From: G963667855 sp963667855
GTDB taxonomy: Bacteria; Planctomycetota; Phycisphaerae; UBA1845
Length of the DNA stretch: 64,000 bases
Direction: 5' to 3'
Assembly: GCA_963667855.2 (NCBI GenBank)
Contig: CAXXKI010000003.1
Span: forward strand, 48,088 to 112,087
The notes beneath the pieces are model-generated. The model searched no databases and had not been told where the DNA came from. It saw nothing but the letters and a program-made list of their open reading frames with translations. Shown in pieces: positions 54,537 to 62,841 of this stretch. How positions within the stretch are numbered: the first letter of the stretch is position 1; the number at the start of each line of letters is the position of its first letter. The translations under genes were made by a program, and so were the position numbers.

Positions 54537-56044
54537 GGCTGTGCTCCGTTTGGGTTTATCTTGGTTGGTTTTACCGGTATGGCGACGGTGTCGTGAAGCG
54601 GATCGTCCCGGTCCAGGGAGAACAGGAGATCGCTTGTGTTTTCAGTGAGGATGACCGTACCGTTGAATTGCGGTGTGCCGTTGTTGTCTATTCCGTTGGG
54701 GCCTACTGACCAGAGGGTGTAGTTCTGCCCGTCTTCGCAGCGGTATTTGAACGGCTCACCGGAGAAAGGGTCCAGGGGCAGTTGGCCAAACCAGCCGTCG
54801 ATTTCTGTTGGCAGGGTTTTGGGATATTGTCCGTTTTGTTCGTGTAGTATTTTCAGGGCCAGGGTTATGAGAGCGGCGTTGCGGTAGGCCAGCGACTGGT
54901 GGGTAAGGATATAGGTTCGTTCATACCAATGGTGGCCGACGAACCCGGTGGTCGGTCCGTCTCTACTGTCGATGAGATCAGATGACTCCCAATTTTCGAT
55001 ATGAGCTTTACCATCCATGTAGTTCATGGTCGAGGCTTTGGCTAATTCATCGTAGATCAGGTCTATTTTCTCTTTAACGGTGTTGAAGCGGTTGTGGCAG
55101 ACAGTTGTGAGATTCCAGAGGCGATGCCGTTCGATTGTATTGGTATTGTAAAACCCGGGTATGTAATCGAAGGGGCCGTTACTGAGGACCAGCCAGCCGT
55201 TGCCATCAGGCAGGTCAGCGTAGCAAGCGGCCAACAGAGTATAGGTGAAAACCTTTTCGCCATTAATAAGGGCCGGCAGGCAGTTTTTGAGGTTTAAGCG
55301 GTGGTTGATAGTCTGTTTTATGTCGCGGGCGAGTGGTTTGGGGATATCTGCTTCTCGGATAAGATGGTTGAGTTCCTCGAAAACCATTTTTTCGATGGAA
55401 ACGCCAATCAGGAAGGATAGGATGTAATCCTGTTCGAGCGACTTGGCGAGCCAGAGGTTTGTCTTGAGTTCATCCCAGGCTTTGTTGATGTCGTGCTGCT
55501 CTATGAAGCGATACCTGGCCCTGGCTGTGAGAGTTTTAGCAAATGTTCTAATATCGAAAGGTTCAACGAGTTGACTGGAGTTGCTCGTATTCATGAAATC
55601 GAACAAAAAACGTTGTTGCCAGTGTTTTCCACGAACCTTGTCCAGATTGTTCAGGGCGGTGTCGATTGGTTGAGAATTCAAGTACTTGATGCATGCTTTA
55701 AGGTTTGGCCTGTTTTCGGGAGTCCATTGGCCCCGGTTTATATCATCTATAAAAATATTCCTACCGGTGAGATCTTTTTTCCATTTCATGCCGGGAGGCG
55801 GCGTTTCGTTTATGGTCGGCAGCGGGGATAGTGCGTTGCAGGTATTGGCTAATACCTGGGTAGTTTCTTCATCGGGTGTTGGGGTTGGTAAAGGCCCAAA
55901 CCTGGCGTAGGCCTGTTCGAGGGTTGGGGGCATGGTGTTCATGCGGCGATTTGCCCAGGGTATGAACCAGGTTGTGAAGGCGGCGATTATTATGAGGGCT
56001 ATTATTGGTTTTAGCCATCTTCTTTTGGGTTGGTTTTCGGGCAT
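54533..56044 (-). CDS. Membrane-anchored planctomycete protein, cassette copy 2 (gene B2)
   Basis: A 503-residue paralogue of gene B1. It shares K-R-R-W-L-K-P and the membrane helix I-I-A-L-I-I-I-A-A-F-T-T-W-F-I-P-W, a G-M-K-W-K-K-D-L-T-G-R-N-I-F-I-D-D-I-N-R-G segment near 100 (G-M-K-W-E-K-D-L-T-G-K in B1), W-N-L-T-T-V-C-H, and the C-terminal L-P-L-D-P-F-S-G-E-P-F-K-Y-R. The frame is open 47 codons further upstream, but that part translates the repeated leader, and the ATG at 56044 matches the start of B1. Both genes have an aggaaaccc element just upstream. The function is unknown. Confidence 0.75.
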   Translation of the reverse strand: MPENQPKRRWLKPIIALIIIAAFTTWFIPWANRRMNTMPPTLEQAYARFGPLPTPTPDEETTQVLANTCNALSPLPTINETPPPGMKWKKDLTGRNIFIDDINRGQWTPENRPNLKACIKYLNSQPIDTALNNLDKVRGKHWQQRFLFDFMNTSNSSQLVEPFDIRTFAKTLTARARYRFIEQHDINKAWDELKTNLWLAKSLEQDYILSFLIGVSIEKMVFEELNHLIREADIPKPLARDIKQTINHRLNLKNCLPALINGEKVFTYTLLAACYADLPDGNGWLVLSNGPFDYIPGFYNTNTIERHRLWNLTTVCHNRFNTVKEKIDLIYDELAKASTMNYMDGKAHIENWESSDLIDSRDGPTTGFVGHHWYERTYILTHQSLAYRNAALITLALKILHEQNGQYPKTLPTEIDGWFGQLPLDPFSGEPFKYRCEDGQNYTLWSVGPNGIDNNGTPQFNGTVILTENTSDLLFSLDRDDPLHDTVAIPVKPTKINPNGAQP

Positions 56045-56077
56045 ATTGCGGGGTTTCCTGGTTTTATGTTTTCCTAT

Positions 56078-56153
56078 CCGGGTGAAACTTTGGTTGGCGG
56101 ATAGTGAGTATAGAGGGTAGAGCATGGATGGGGGAAAGTAAAGGGGATTGTTG
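56078..56153. repeat. Repeated leader block upstream of gene B2
   Basis: Second copy of the leader block at 52464-52540: ccgggtgaaactttggttggcgg and then gggggaaagtaaaggggattg. It may carry the promoter of the cassette or be a mobile repeat. Confidence 0.65.
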
Positions 56154-56277
56154 GTTTCTGGTTTTCTGGCGGGTTTGGTGATCATTGGTGCAAACAGTTT
56201 TGTGGTTTTAAATTTTCCCCGGTTTTCTGTGTTTCGCGTATATATAGATGATGCTGGAAGGGTGTCGGTATTATCTA

Positions 56278-56305
56278 TCTGAAATTTGAAATCTCAAATT
56301 AGATT
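56278..56305. repeat. AT-rich palindromic repeat
   Basis: atctgaaatttgaaatctcaaat is related to gagatttcaaatttgaaatctc at 19571-19597 and to the diverged copy at 18878-18901. Confidence 0.6.
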
Positions 56306-56462
56306 TATCAGATCGTAGCGAAAACGCGGGCTGCTAAAGGGTTTATAAACAAAAAGATGTTTAAAGCGGTGGTGTGGTGAGTCGGTCTACGGGGGATGAG
56401 TTTGCTGATATGCAGAGTGTTTGTAGGTAAATACGCAATGCGCTTGAGTGGTTTGGCGATAT

Positions 56463-56660
56463 TGGGCGAAGAGCTATGTCGGCCCCCTTCGGCGGGCTTT
56501 GAGAAACTTACGTTTTCTGATCCGCCGGTTACATCCGCCAGAGGTGAACCTCTGGCGGATTTCACCAGCGGCTACTATATGTCGACCGCCATTCGGCGGA
56601 CTTGGCTTATGCGCCATAGCGAATGGAAGCTGGGTTTTTGCTTTATCGACAATTGATCGC
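56463..56660 (+). repeat. Dispersed palindromic repeat, copy C
   Basis: It begins gcgaagagctatgtcggcc, matching the minus strand of copy A, and continues with ggcgggctttgagaaactta shared with copy B. It contains a strong gccagaggt/acctctggc hairpin and ends at a diverged cgacaattg also present after copy B. Confidence 0.88.
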
Positions 56661-56849
56661 CGTTGTTGGGCTTAGTGGTCAGGACCTCTTGACAGAGTTT
56701 TCTCGTTTTTTGTGATCGTTCCGTCGCCCATCCGTGCGAGCTTTCAGCTCGCAGAGAGTTGAGAATAGGAAGTTGAGAGTGGAGTTTTGTTTTCTTGTGG
56801 TTTTTATTTTTGAATGCTATTTGGGTATTGCTAAAATTCTAAAATCAAA

Positions 56850-56880
56850 CGGCAAGGCGGGCGGGACGCCCGCCCCCCAG
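56850..56880. repeat. gcgggcg/cgcccgc hairpin repeat
   Basis: cggcaaggcgggcgggacgcccgcc and a C-run. A second copy in the same orientation lies about 117 bases away at 56967. Between them is a gagcttgcagggagttgagaatagg element also seen at 56736-56770. Confidence 0.85.
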
Positions 56881-56966
56881 GGAGCTTGCAGGGAGTTGAG
56901 AATAGGCAATAGAAATTGCCCACATGTACAACCATGTAGATTAAGACATTCGAGTTTTATGGTTAA

Positions 56967-56996
56967 CGGCAAGGCGGGCGGGACGCCCGCCCCCCT
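56967..56996. repeat. gcgggcg/cgcccgc hairpin repeat abutting a stop codon
   Basis: aacggcaaggcgggcgggac followed by gcccgcc and a C-run. The TAG stop of the minus-strand TPR gene directly adjoins this element, its final G being the last C of the run on the plus strand. Confidence 0.85.
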
Positions 56997-59274
56997 AGTT
57001 TGCCTGGTCTCGGTATAGGGTGGCCAGTTGAGAGACCAGGGGGTTAGGGTCTTTGGCCAGGTTTTCGAGTACGGGTAGGAAGACGGGGCCTTGCAGTTTG
57101 GCGAACATTTCTGTGGCGAGCAGTCTGCATATTGGTTTTTTGCTGGAGATCATTGGTGCTGCTTTTTGTATGGTCTGGTCGTTCGAGGGCAGGAATGCCA
57201 GGGCCCACATTGCTTTAGCGCTTATTATTGGTTCGGGATCGCTGATGGCGTTTTGAATTTGAGCGGTGAGTATTTCGGCATCGACTTTTTCGGCCGCATA
57301 GGTGTGGACTTTTTCGGTGAAGGTTTCGTTACGTTCGATGATGAGGGCGAGGATGGTGTCGATGGCAGTTAGTTTTTCTGATGTACTACCTTTCTTGAGT
57401 GTTTGAGCGAGTTTTTGCAGGCCCGCCTGGGTTGCGTCGACTGGTATTCTCTGGGCGGTAGCGATGGCCTGCCTGAAGTTGGGAAATACTGAAGGGGCTG
57501 GAGTTTCGCCGGTGTTGGCCGGATCGAGGGTGAAGGAGAATTCCAGTTTCAGGGGTTTTTGCGGTTGCCTGGCGGCGAGCATTTTGGCCGCGGTGGTGGT
57601 TATGGTTTCGGTGGTAGTGGCGATTTCGCCGGGTGCGAGGGTGCAGGGGAAGGTGGGAGCGATTACCAGGTAGTCGGGGAAGAATGCGCCTTTGAAGGTT
57701 TTCTCCTTAACGGAGACGGTGATTCGTGGCCTGACCATGCGGCTTTCGCCGAAGGTTATGTCGTAGGGAGCGTTGTTGGTTACGGATATTTCAGCGAGCA
57801 GGGGAGCGGAAAAGGTGAAGTCCGGGTTAACCAGTTTGACGTTGAAATTGAGGAATTTCGCGGCGTTAGCGGGAAATTGGAATATCTCCGGGTTGAAGGT
57901 TTCGAGGCGTTCTGTAATTGTTTTGAGTTCCGGTTTCGGTGTTGGTTTCTGATCGAGTTTCTGGAGCAGGTTAACTATATCGCGGTAGGTACTGCCGGAG
58001 AATTTCAGTTTTTCGGCGGCGTGGAGGGTGGAGATTGCTTTATCGGTTTTGCCGGTGGCTTGATGCGCTCTTGCCAGGGCGAAGGCGGCCCGCTGGTTAG
58101 CGGCTGCGAGTGGTTTGAGGATATTGATGGCTTCCTCGAATTTCTGATTTTCGACAAGGGCGATGCCGAGCGTTGTGCGGATGATGGTATTACCTGGTTG
58201 GAATTTATCGGCGAGTGTAGCGAAGTGCAGTGCCCGTCGTTCGTCGGGTTTTATTTCTATATGGAAGCGGGCGAGCTGGTGGCAGATGACCGAGCTTTTC
58301 ATTTTTTCGGCCTGGGCTTCCATTTCGCGGAAGTGGGAGTCGAGAGCGGCGGTGTGTTTATCCGCGAAATCCTTTTTACCGAGTTCGATTGCGGTAGGGA
58401 TCAAGAGCATGGTTGCTTCGGTAAGGGATGGATGGGCGGCAAGTATTTTTTCCAGGGCGAGGAACGCTTTGTCGAGGTCATTTCCGTCGCGGAGTGACCG
58501 GGCTCTATCCATGAGGAAGGAGAGGGGGAGCATGGACTGGGGGTTGAGTTTTTTATAATTATCCGCGGCGATGTCATACCAGTTTTGAGCTTGAGCGTGC
58601 AGGGAGGCTGAGTCCAGGGTTTTAGCAAGCTGCCAGGGCGTATCGGGTGACGCGGGGTTTGCGGCTATTTCGTCGAGGAGCAGATCGACCTGGGTATCGG
58701 AGTTGAGCAGTTGGTTATCCATTTCAGCGAGCAGTGCCCTGGCGGTGAGGTTGCATGGTGAAGCGGCGATTGCGTTGTTGGCGTATGACCTGGCTTGCTC
58801 TGATTCTCCGCGATTGAAGGCCAGTTCAGCGAGTCTGCGGTACAGGTCGCTGGCGACTTCATCGGGCAGGTTGGTGATTTTTAAATATTTTTCACATAGC
58901 GCGATACGGTCTTCGGCGGTCTGTTTATTTTCAAATTGGGCGGTGATGAGGTCGAGGCGGGCGTTTACTCGTTTTGGGTCTGCGTTGCAGTAGTTTTCCA
59001 GAGCGGTCAGGGCCTGGTCGGTTTTACCCAGTCGGGTGAGGAGGTCGTATTGGCCCAGGTATGCGTCGGCGAGGTCGGGAGAGACTTCGGCGGCGGCTTT
59101 GAACCAGGTGAGTACGAACTGCGCGTCGGTTTCGTTGGGGTCTGTGATGCTTTGAGCGTAGTTGAAGCCGTAGTCGTATAGCCATTGTCCCGGTTTTTCG
59201 ACGGGTTGCTGGGCGATGGCGAAGGATGCGGTGAGGGTGGTAGCGATTGTTATTTTAGTAATTGCGTTTTTCAT
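56995..59274 (-). CDS. Exported TPR-repeat protein
   Basis: A 759-residue protein with a signal peptide ending S-F-A-I-A-Q. Residues about 40-480 are tetratricopeptide repeats (A-D-A-Y-L-G-Q-Y-D-L-L-T-R-L-G-K-T-D-Q-A-L, A-F-A-L-A-R-A-H-Q-A-T-G-K-T-D-K-A-I). A beta-sandwich region follows (about 500-610, with V-N-P-D-F-T-F-S-A-P-L-L-A-E-I-S-V-T-N), and the last 110 residues are HEAT-like helices (I-S-A-K-A-M-W-A-L-A-F-L-P). It is probably a periplasmic scaffold. The stop codon lies right against a hairpin repeat, and the upstream region carries the same leader block as genes B1 and B2, suggesting shared control. Confidence 0.8.
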   Translation of the reverse strand: MKNAITKITIATTLTASFAIAQQPVEKPGQWLYDYGFNYAQSITDPNETDAQFVLTWFKAAAEVSPDLADAYLGQYDLLTRLGKTDQALTALENYCNADPKRVNARLDLITAQFENKQTAEDRIALCEKYLKITNLPDEVASDLYRRLAELAFNRGESEQARSYANNAIAASPCNLTARALLAEMDNQLLNSDTQVDLLLDEIAANPASPDTPWQLAKTLDSASLHAQAQNWYDIAADNYKKLNPQSMLPLSFLMDRARSLRDGNDLDKAFLALEKILAAHPSLTEATMLLIPTAIELGKKDFADKHTAALDSHFREMEAQAEKMKSSVICHQLARFHIEIKPDERRALHFATLADKFQPGNTIIRTTLGIALVENQKFEEAINILKPLAAANQRAAFALARAHQATGKTDKAISTLHAAEKLKFSGSTYRDIVNLLQKLDQKPTPKPELKTITERLETFNPEIFQFPANAAKFLNFNVKLVNPDFTFSAPLLAEISVTNNAPYDITFGESRMVRPRITVSVKEKTFKGAFFPDYLVIAPTFPCTLAPGEIATTTETITTTAAKMLAARQPQKPLKLEFSFTLDPANTGETPAPSVFPNFRQAIATAQRIPVDATQAGLQKLAQTLKKGSTSEKLTAIDTILALIIERNETFTEKVHTYAAEKVDAEILTAQIQNAISDPEPIISAKAMWALAFLPSNDQTIQKAAPMISSKKPICRLLATEMFAKLQGPVFLPVLENLAKDPNPLVSQLATLYRDQAN

Positions 59275-59327
59275 GGTTCGTTTTGTTGGTCCTTTAGAGG
59301 GCCGGATGTTTTTTGTTTTTGTTGGTC

Positions 59328-59407
59328 TCCCGGCGAGGTTGGAATTCGCGGAGAGTGGAAAATTAGAGAGTAGGGCGTTGAGGGGGGAAAGTAAAGTGGA
59401 TTGGCGG
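59328..59407. repeat. Repeated leader block upstream of the TPR gene
   Basis: Third copy: cccggcgaggttggaattcgcgg then ggggggaaagtaaagtggattgg. Confidence 0.65.
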
Positions 59408-59555
59408 TTTTATGTATTGTGTTTGAGGTTGGTGATTTGAGTTGTGTGGTTTTGTATTCGTTCGTCCCCCACTCCTCGCAAACTGCGCGAGGAATGTGGC
59501 CTGCTGGCAATTGTCTATTGAGTTTGTTGGTGTTGTTGGTGGGCATTTGTTTATT

Positions 59556-59590
59556 AACGGCTAGGCGGGCGAGACGCCCGCCCCCCAGGG
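59556..59590. repeat. gcgggcg/cgcccgc hairpin repeat
   Basis: acggctaggcgggcgagacg followed by cccgcc and a C-run. It lies just before a ggtccgc element and the prophage module. Confidence 0.85.
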
Positions 59591-59604
59591 GGGGTTCGTT
59601 TTTT

Positions 59605-59632
59605 TGGTCCGCAGAGCGGACCCTACAGGTTT
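59605..59632. repeat. ggtccgc/gcggacc repeat before the terminase gene
   Basis: ggtccgcagagcggacccta, the same element as at 17178, 61505 and 63836. Confidence 0.85.
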
Positions 59633-59838
59633 TATGAGAGGTTATTGTTGGTGACACGCAGTGGCACTAGGGTCGGTTTTTTGGGTGAAAATCGGGGTTT
59701 TCAGGGTTATCAGGGTGGTTTTTTGGGGATTCTTTCTTGATTGGGTGGTCGGGGTCTACGTTTAGGGGGGTGGATGGGAAGATTGGTTCTTCATTCTGGT
59801 GGCTATTCGTGGGGTTGTTAAACGCTGGAGGCGGAGCG

Positions 59839-61380
59839 GTGAGTAGGACAGGGGTAAATACTGGTGGTGTTAAGAAGCCTGGGGGCGGTAGCGTCAAGTC
59901 GGTGAGGAAAAAGACCGGGGCAAAAGCCCAAAGGGAGGCAGTGAGTAGGAGGAAGGTGGCGGCGCAGGGAGGGGTAGCTGAGAAGGGGAGCGAAAAGCTG
60001 GTCAGTGAAATTTGGGGGTGGGAGGAGGATCTCGATTGGGATGATGAGGGGGTTGATAAGGAGAGGATAGGCAAGATCTGGGCTCAGGTTCGGTCTGAAT
60101 TGAAGTTGTTGGATTATCAATGGGATGATGTGCATTGCAAGGATCGGTTTCGGTGGTGTTGCTGGTCGAGGCAGTCGGGGAAGAGTTTTACCAAGTCGTT
60201 GCGGTGTTTGTTTCGTGGATTGGAGCGGAAGCGGACGCAGGTGCTTTTGTCTGCGGGTGAGCGGCAGAGTCGGGAGTTGATGCTCAAGGTGCGACAGCAT
60301 TGTCATGTGCTGGCGATATCGTCGCGTTATAACGATTTGGATTTATTTACGGGTACGCAGTTCAAGCAGTTGGAGTTGCGCCTGCCTGACAACACGCGGA
60401 TAATCGGATTGCCGGCGAATCCAGTAACCGCCCGTGGTTTTACCGGTGATGTTTTTCTCGATGAGTTTGCCATGCACGGAAATGATCGGGAGATCTGGGC
60501 GGCGATGTATCCGACGTTGCTGCGGGAGGAGGGGGATCTCGACGTGGCCTCCACCCCCAAGGGGCCGGACAATGTTTTTGCATCATTACGTGATAACGAA
60601 ACGTTCACGCATTCCACGGTCACCTTGCCGGAGGCGGTTCGCCAGGGTTTGGAGGTAGACGTGGAGGAGGCGCGGAAGGCTATCGGAGACGAGGAGTTAT
60701 TCCGGCAGGAGTTTCTGTGCGAGTTTCTGGATGAATCGAGTGCGTTTTTAACCTACGAGCAGATCGGCCGATGCGAGGACGAAACGCTGGAGTTGGAGGC
60801 GTCTATCAGGGAATTAGCAAGAGGCAAGGAGGAGCTTTTTGTCGGGGTGGATATAGGCCGGCGGCGGGATCTTACGGTTATCTGGGTTTTTGCAAGAGTG
60901 GACGGGGTGCTGGTTGCTCGTTCGGTGATGGAGTTGAAGCAGGAGCCTTTCAGCGAGCAATATCGGCGGCTGGAGCGGATCTGTTCACTGAAGAACGTGC
61001 GGCGTTGTTGTATAGATGCCGGTGGGATCGGGATGCAGATGGCGGAGATGGCCGAACAGCAGTTTGGTTCTTACCGAATCGAGGGGGTGGTGTTTACGGC
61101 GGCGGTTAAGACGCAGTTGGCGTCGCGGTTGCGGATAGCGATTGAGGATCGGGGGATACGGATACCGGTATGTGAAGCGATTCGGAACGATTTTCACAGT
61201 ATTCGCCGGCGGATAAGTGTTGGGGGGAATATCTTATTGGATAGCGGGCGATCGGGAGGGAGTCATGCGGATTATTTCTGGGCGGCGTCTTTGGCGGTTG
61301 CGGCGGCGGGTGACGCGGTTGGTTCGGTGGAGATGTGTCTGGGTTCGGCGCTTCGTTATGGGCGGGAGGGGGCTTGGTGA
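59839..61380 (+). CDS. Phage terminase large subunit (Mu gp28-like)
   Basis: A 513-residue DNA-packaging motor. The ATPase part has Walker A W-S-R-Q-S-G-K-S-F (about 110-118) and Walker B D-V-F-L-D-E-F (about 207); the C-terminal nuclease part has V-G-V-D-I-G-R-R-R-D-L-T-V-I-W and C-C-I-D-A-G-G-I-G, giving conserved Asp ligands, and A-D-Y-F-W-A-A near the end. The basic 70-residue N-terminus is low complexity. A GTG at 59839 with ggag eight bases upstream is the most likely start; a TTG 102 bases earlier opens the frame. It is the first recognisable gene of the prophage head module; no small terminase or integrase is seen upstream. Confidence 0.88.
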   Translation: MSRTGVNTGGVKKPGGGSVKSVRKKTGAKAQREAVSRRKVAAQGGVAEKGSEKLVSEIWGWEEDLDWDDEGVDKERIGKIWAQVRSELKLLDYQWDDVHCKDRFRWCCWSRQSGKSFTKSLRCLFRGLERKRTQVLLSAGERQSRELMLKVRQHCHVLAISSRYNDLDLFTGTQFKQLELRLPDNTRIIGLPANPVTARGFTGDVFLDEFAMHGNDREIWAAMYPTLLREEGDLDVASTPKGPDNVFASLRDNETFTHSTVTLPEAVRQGLEVDVEEARKAIGDEELFRQEFLCEFLDESSAFLTYEQIGRCEDETLELEASIRELARGKEELFVGVDIGRRRDLTVIWVFARVDGVLVARSVMELKQEPFSEQYRRLERICSLKNVRRCCIDAGGIGMQMAEMAEQQFGSYRIEGVVFTAAVKTQLASRLRIAIEDRGIRIPVCEAIRNDFHSIRRRISVGGNILLDSGRSGGSHADYFWAASLAVAAAGDAVGSVEMCLGSALRYGREGAW

Positions 61381-61382
61381 TG

Positions 61383-61455
61383 GCGAGCTTGCAGCTCGTA
61401 GAGAGTGGAGAGTCGAAAGTGGAGAGTAGAGAGGAAAGTAAAGTGGATTGGTGGT
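61383..61455. repeat. gagcttgcagctcg / aaagtaaag repeat between phage genes
   Basis: gcgagcttgcagctcgtagagagt, then gaggaaagtaaagtggattggtgg. The second half equals the leader blocks upstream of genes B1, B2 and the TPR gene; the first half also occurs at 56736-56770. Confidence 0.7.
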
Positions 61456-61504
61456 TAAACGTATTTTGTCGGGTCGCATGACCCGTTGGGGATTATGGTT
61501 TTTC

Positions 61505-61535
61505 TGGTTCGCGGAGCGGACCCTAAGGGTTTTTA
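61505..61535. repeat. ggtccgc/gcggacc repeat between terminase and portal genes
   Basis: ctggttcgcggagcggaccctaag. It is preceded at 61468-61485 by a cgggtcgcatgacccg palindrome that also occurs near 13791-13806. Confidence 0.85.
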
Positions 61536-61546
61536 GGGGATTGGTT

Positions 61547-62821
61547 ATGGGATATTTGGCGAGGTGGTGGCGGAAGATTTGGTTGGTTCGGGGGCGGGGA
61601 GAGCCTGTTGCGGGGCGATTGCTTTTTCCACGGAAGGCTGACGTACAGCGGGATTATCCATCCAGCGGGCTTGTCCCAAACCGGCTTACGGCGATTTTGC
61701 AGGAAGCGGATAGGGGGAATCTGGGGCGGGTGATGCAGCTTTTCGAGGAGATGGAGGAGAAGGATGCTCATTTGTTTGCGGTGGCGAGCAAGCGGCGGCT
61801 GGCGCTTACGGGGCTTTCCTGGTCGATTGTCAGTGCGGATGAATATGCCGAGGGGGTTGACCGGGTAAAGGCGTCGGAGGCGGCGGCTTATTGTCGGGAG
61901 GTGTTGAGTGAGCTCGATTCTCTTGATGCGGTTTTACAGCATTTGTCGCTGGCGATGGGGCGTAACGTTTCTGTGGCGGAGCTGGTCTGGGATGTAGTTC
62001 GCGGTTCGTTGCGGCTGGTGGACGTTGTGCCGGTGGATTTCGGGCGGCTGGCTTTTGACGAGCTGGACGCGTTGCGGATTCTGACGAGTGAGGAGCCGGA
62101 AAGGGGCATACCTGTTTTACCAAACAAGTTCATTGTGCATACGCCGCATAGTGTTTCCGGGCATCCCGGTCGGGGCGGGTTGTTGCGGGTTACTGCGTTG
62201 AACTACATGGGTAAGCGGCTGACGGTGAAGGACTGGCTTATTTACGCGGAGGTGTTCGGGATGCCGGTTCGGATTGCCCGGTACGATTCGTCGGCAACCA
62301 TGGAGGAGAAGCGGGAGATTTTGCGGATGCTGGAATCGCTGGGTTCGAAGGCGTCGGGGTTATTCAGTAAGGCGGTGGAATTACAGTTTGTGGAGGCGGG
62401 GCAGGGTAAGTCTCCTCCTCCTTACAGCGAGGTGGTGGAATTTCTGAACAGGGAGATGAGCAAGGCCTGGCTGGGGCAGACGTTGACAACGGAGACGCCG
62501 GGTCTGGGTGGCAGTTACGCGGCCACGAAGATACATGAGCAGGTGCGCAAGGATTTACGGGCTGATGACATTCGCAAGGAGGGGCGGACGATTCGGCGGG
62601 ATTTGCTGGCACCCCTGGCGCGGTTGAAGTTCGGGCAGGACGTTCCGGTTCCGTATTTTCGGAGGAAGATGGACCGACCCAGGACGGTTGAGGAATTAAC
62701 GAATGTGTTGTCTGGGGCGGTGAATTCGCTTGGTTTGCAGGTGCCGGTGAAGTGGGCGCATGAGGAGTTGGGAATACCGGTTCCGGTTGGAGATGAGGAA
62801 GTTCTTTCGGGCAGTAATTAA
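61547..62821 (+). CDS. Phage portal protein (Mu gp29-like, DUF935)
   Basis: A 424-residue portal protein of the Mu gp29/DUF935 family: R-D-Y-P-S-S-G-L-V-P-N-R-L near the start, R-R-L-A-L-T-G-L-S-W, W-L-I-Y-A-E-V-F-G-M-P-V-R-I, and A-W-L-G-Q-T-L-T-T-E in the C-terminal half, followed by the H-E-Q-V-R-K-D-L-R-A-D-D helix. It would form the dodecameric head-entry ring. The frame opens earlier at 61448, but the first 33 codons there translate the repeat elements, and the ATG at 61547 has aggggat six bases upstream. It follows the terminase in the order usual for Mu-like phages. Confidence 0.88.
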   Translation: MGYLARWWRKIWLVRGRGEPVAGRLLFPRKADVQRDYPSSGLVPNRLTAILQEADRGNLGRVMQLFEEMEEKDAHLFAVASKRRLALTGLSWSIVSADEYAEGVDRVKASEAAAYCREVLSELDSLDAVLQHLSLAMGRNVSVAELVWDVVRGSLRLVDVVPVDFGRLAFDELDALRILTSEEPERGIPVLPNKFIVHTPHSVSGHPGRGGLLRVTALNYMGKRLTVKDWLIYAEVFGMPVRIARYDSSATMEEKREILRMLESLGSKASGLFSKAVELQFVEAGQGKSPPPYSEVVEFLNREMSKAWLGQTLTTETPGLGGSYAATKIHEQVRKDLRADDIRKEGRTIRRDLLAPLARLKFGQDVPVPYFRRKMDRPRTVEELTNVLSGAVNSLGLQVPVKWAHEELGIPVPVGDEEVLSGSN

Positions 62822-62841
62822 GGAAAGGAGAGGTTGGAGAT

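Noticed and set aside
57559..58497. 312-codon plus-strand Gly/Phe-rich frame
   Set aside because: Antisense shadow of the exported TPR gene, with composition unlike a real protein.
59275..59838. Phage attachment site or integrase at the left edge of the prophage module
   Set aside because: Only host-type repeats are seen; no integrase, tRNA or direct repeat pair can be supported within the window.
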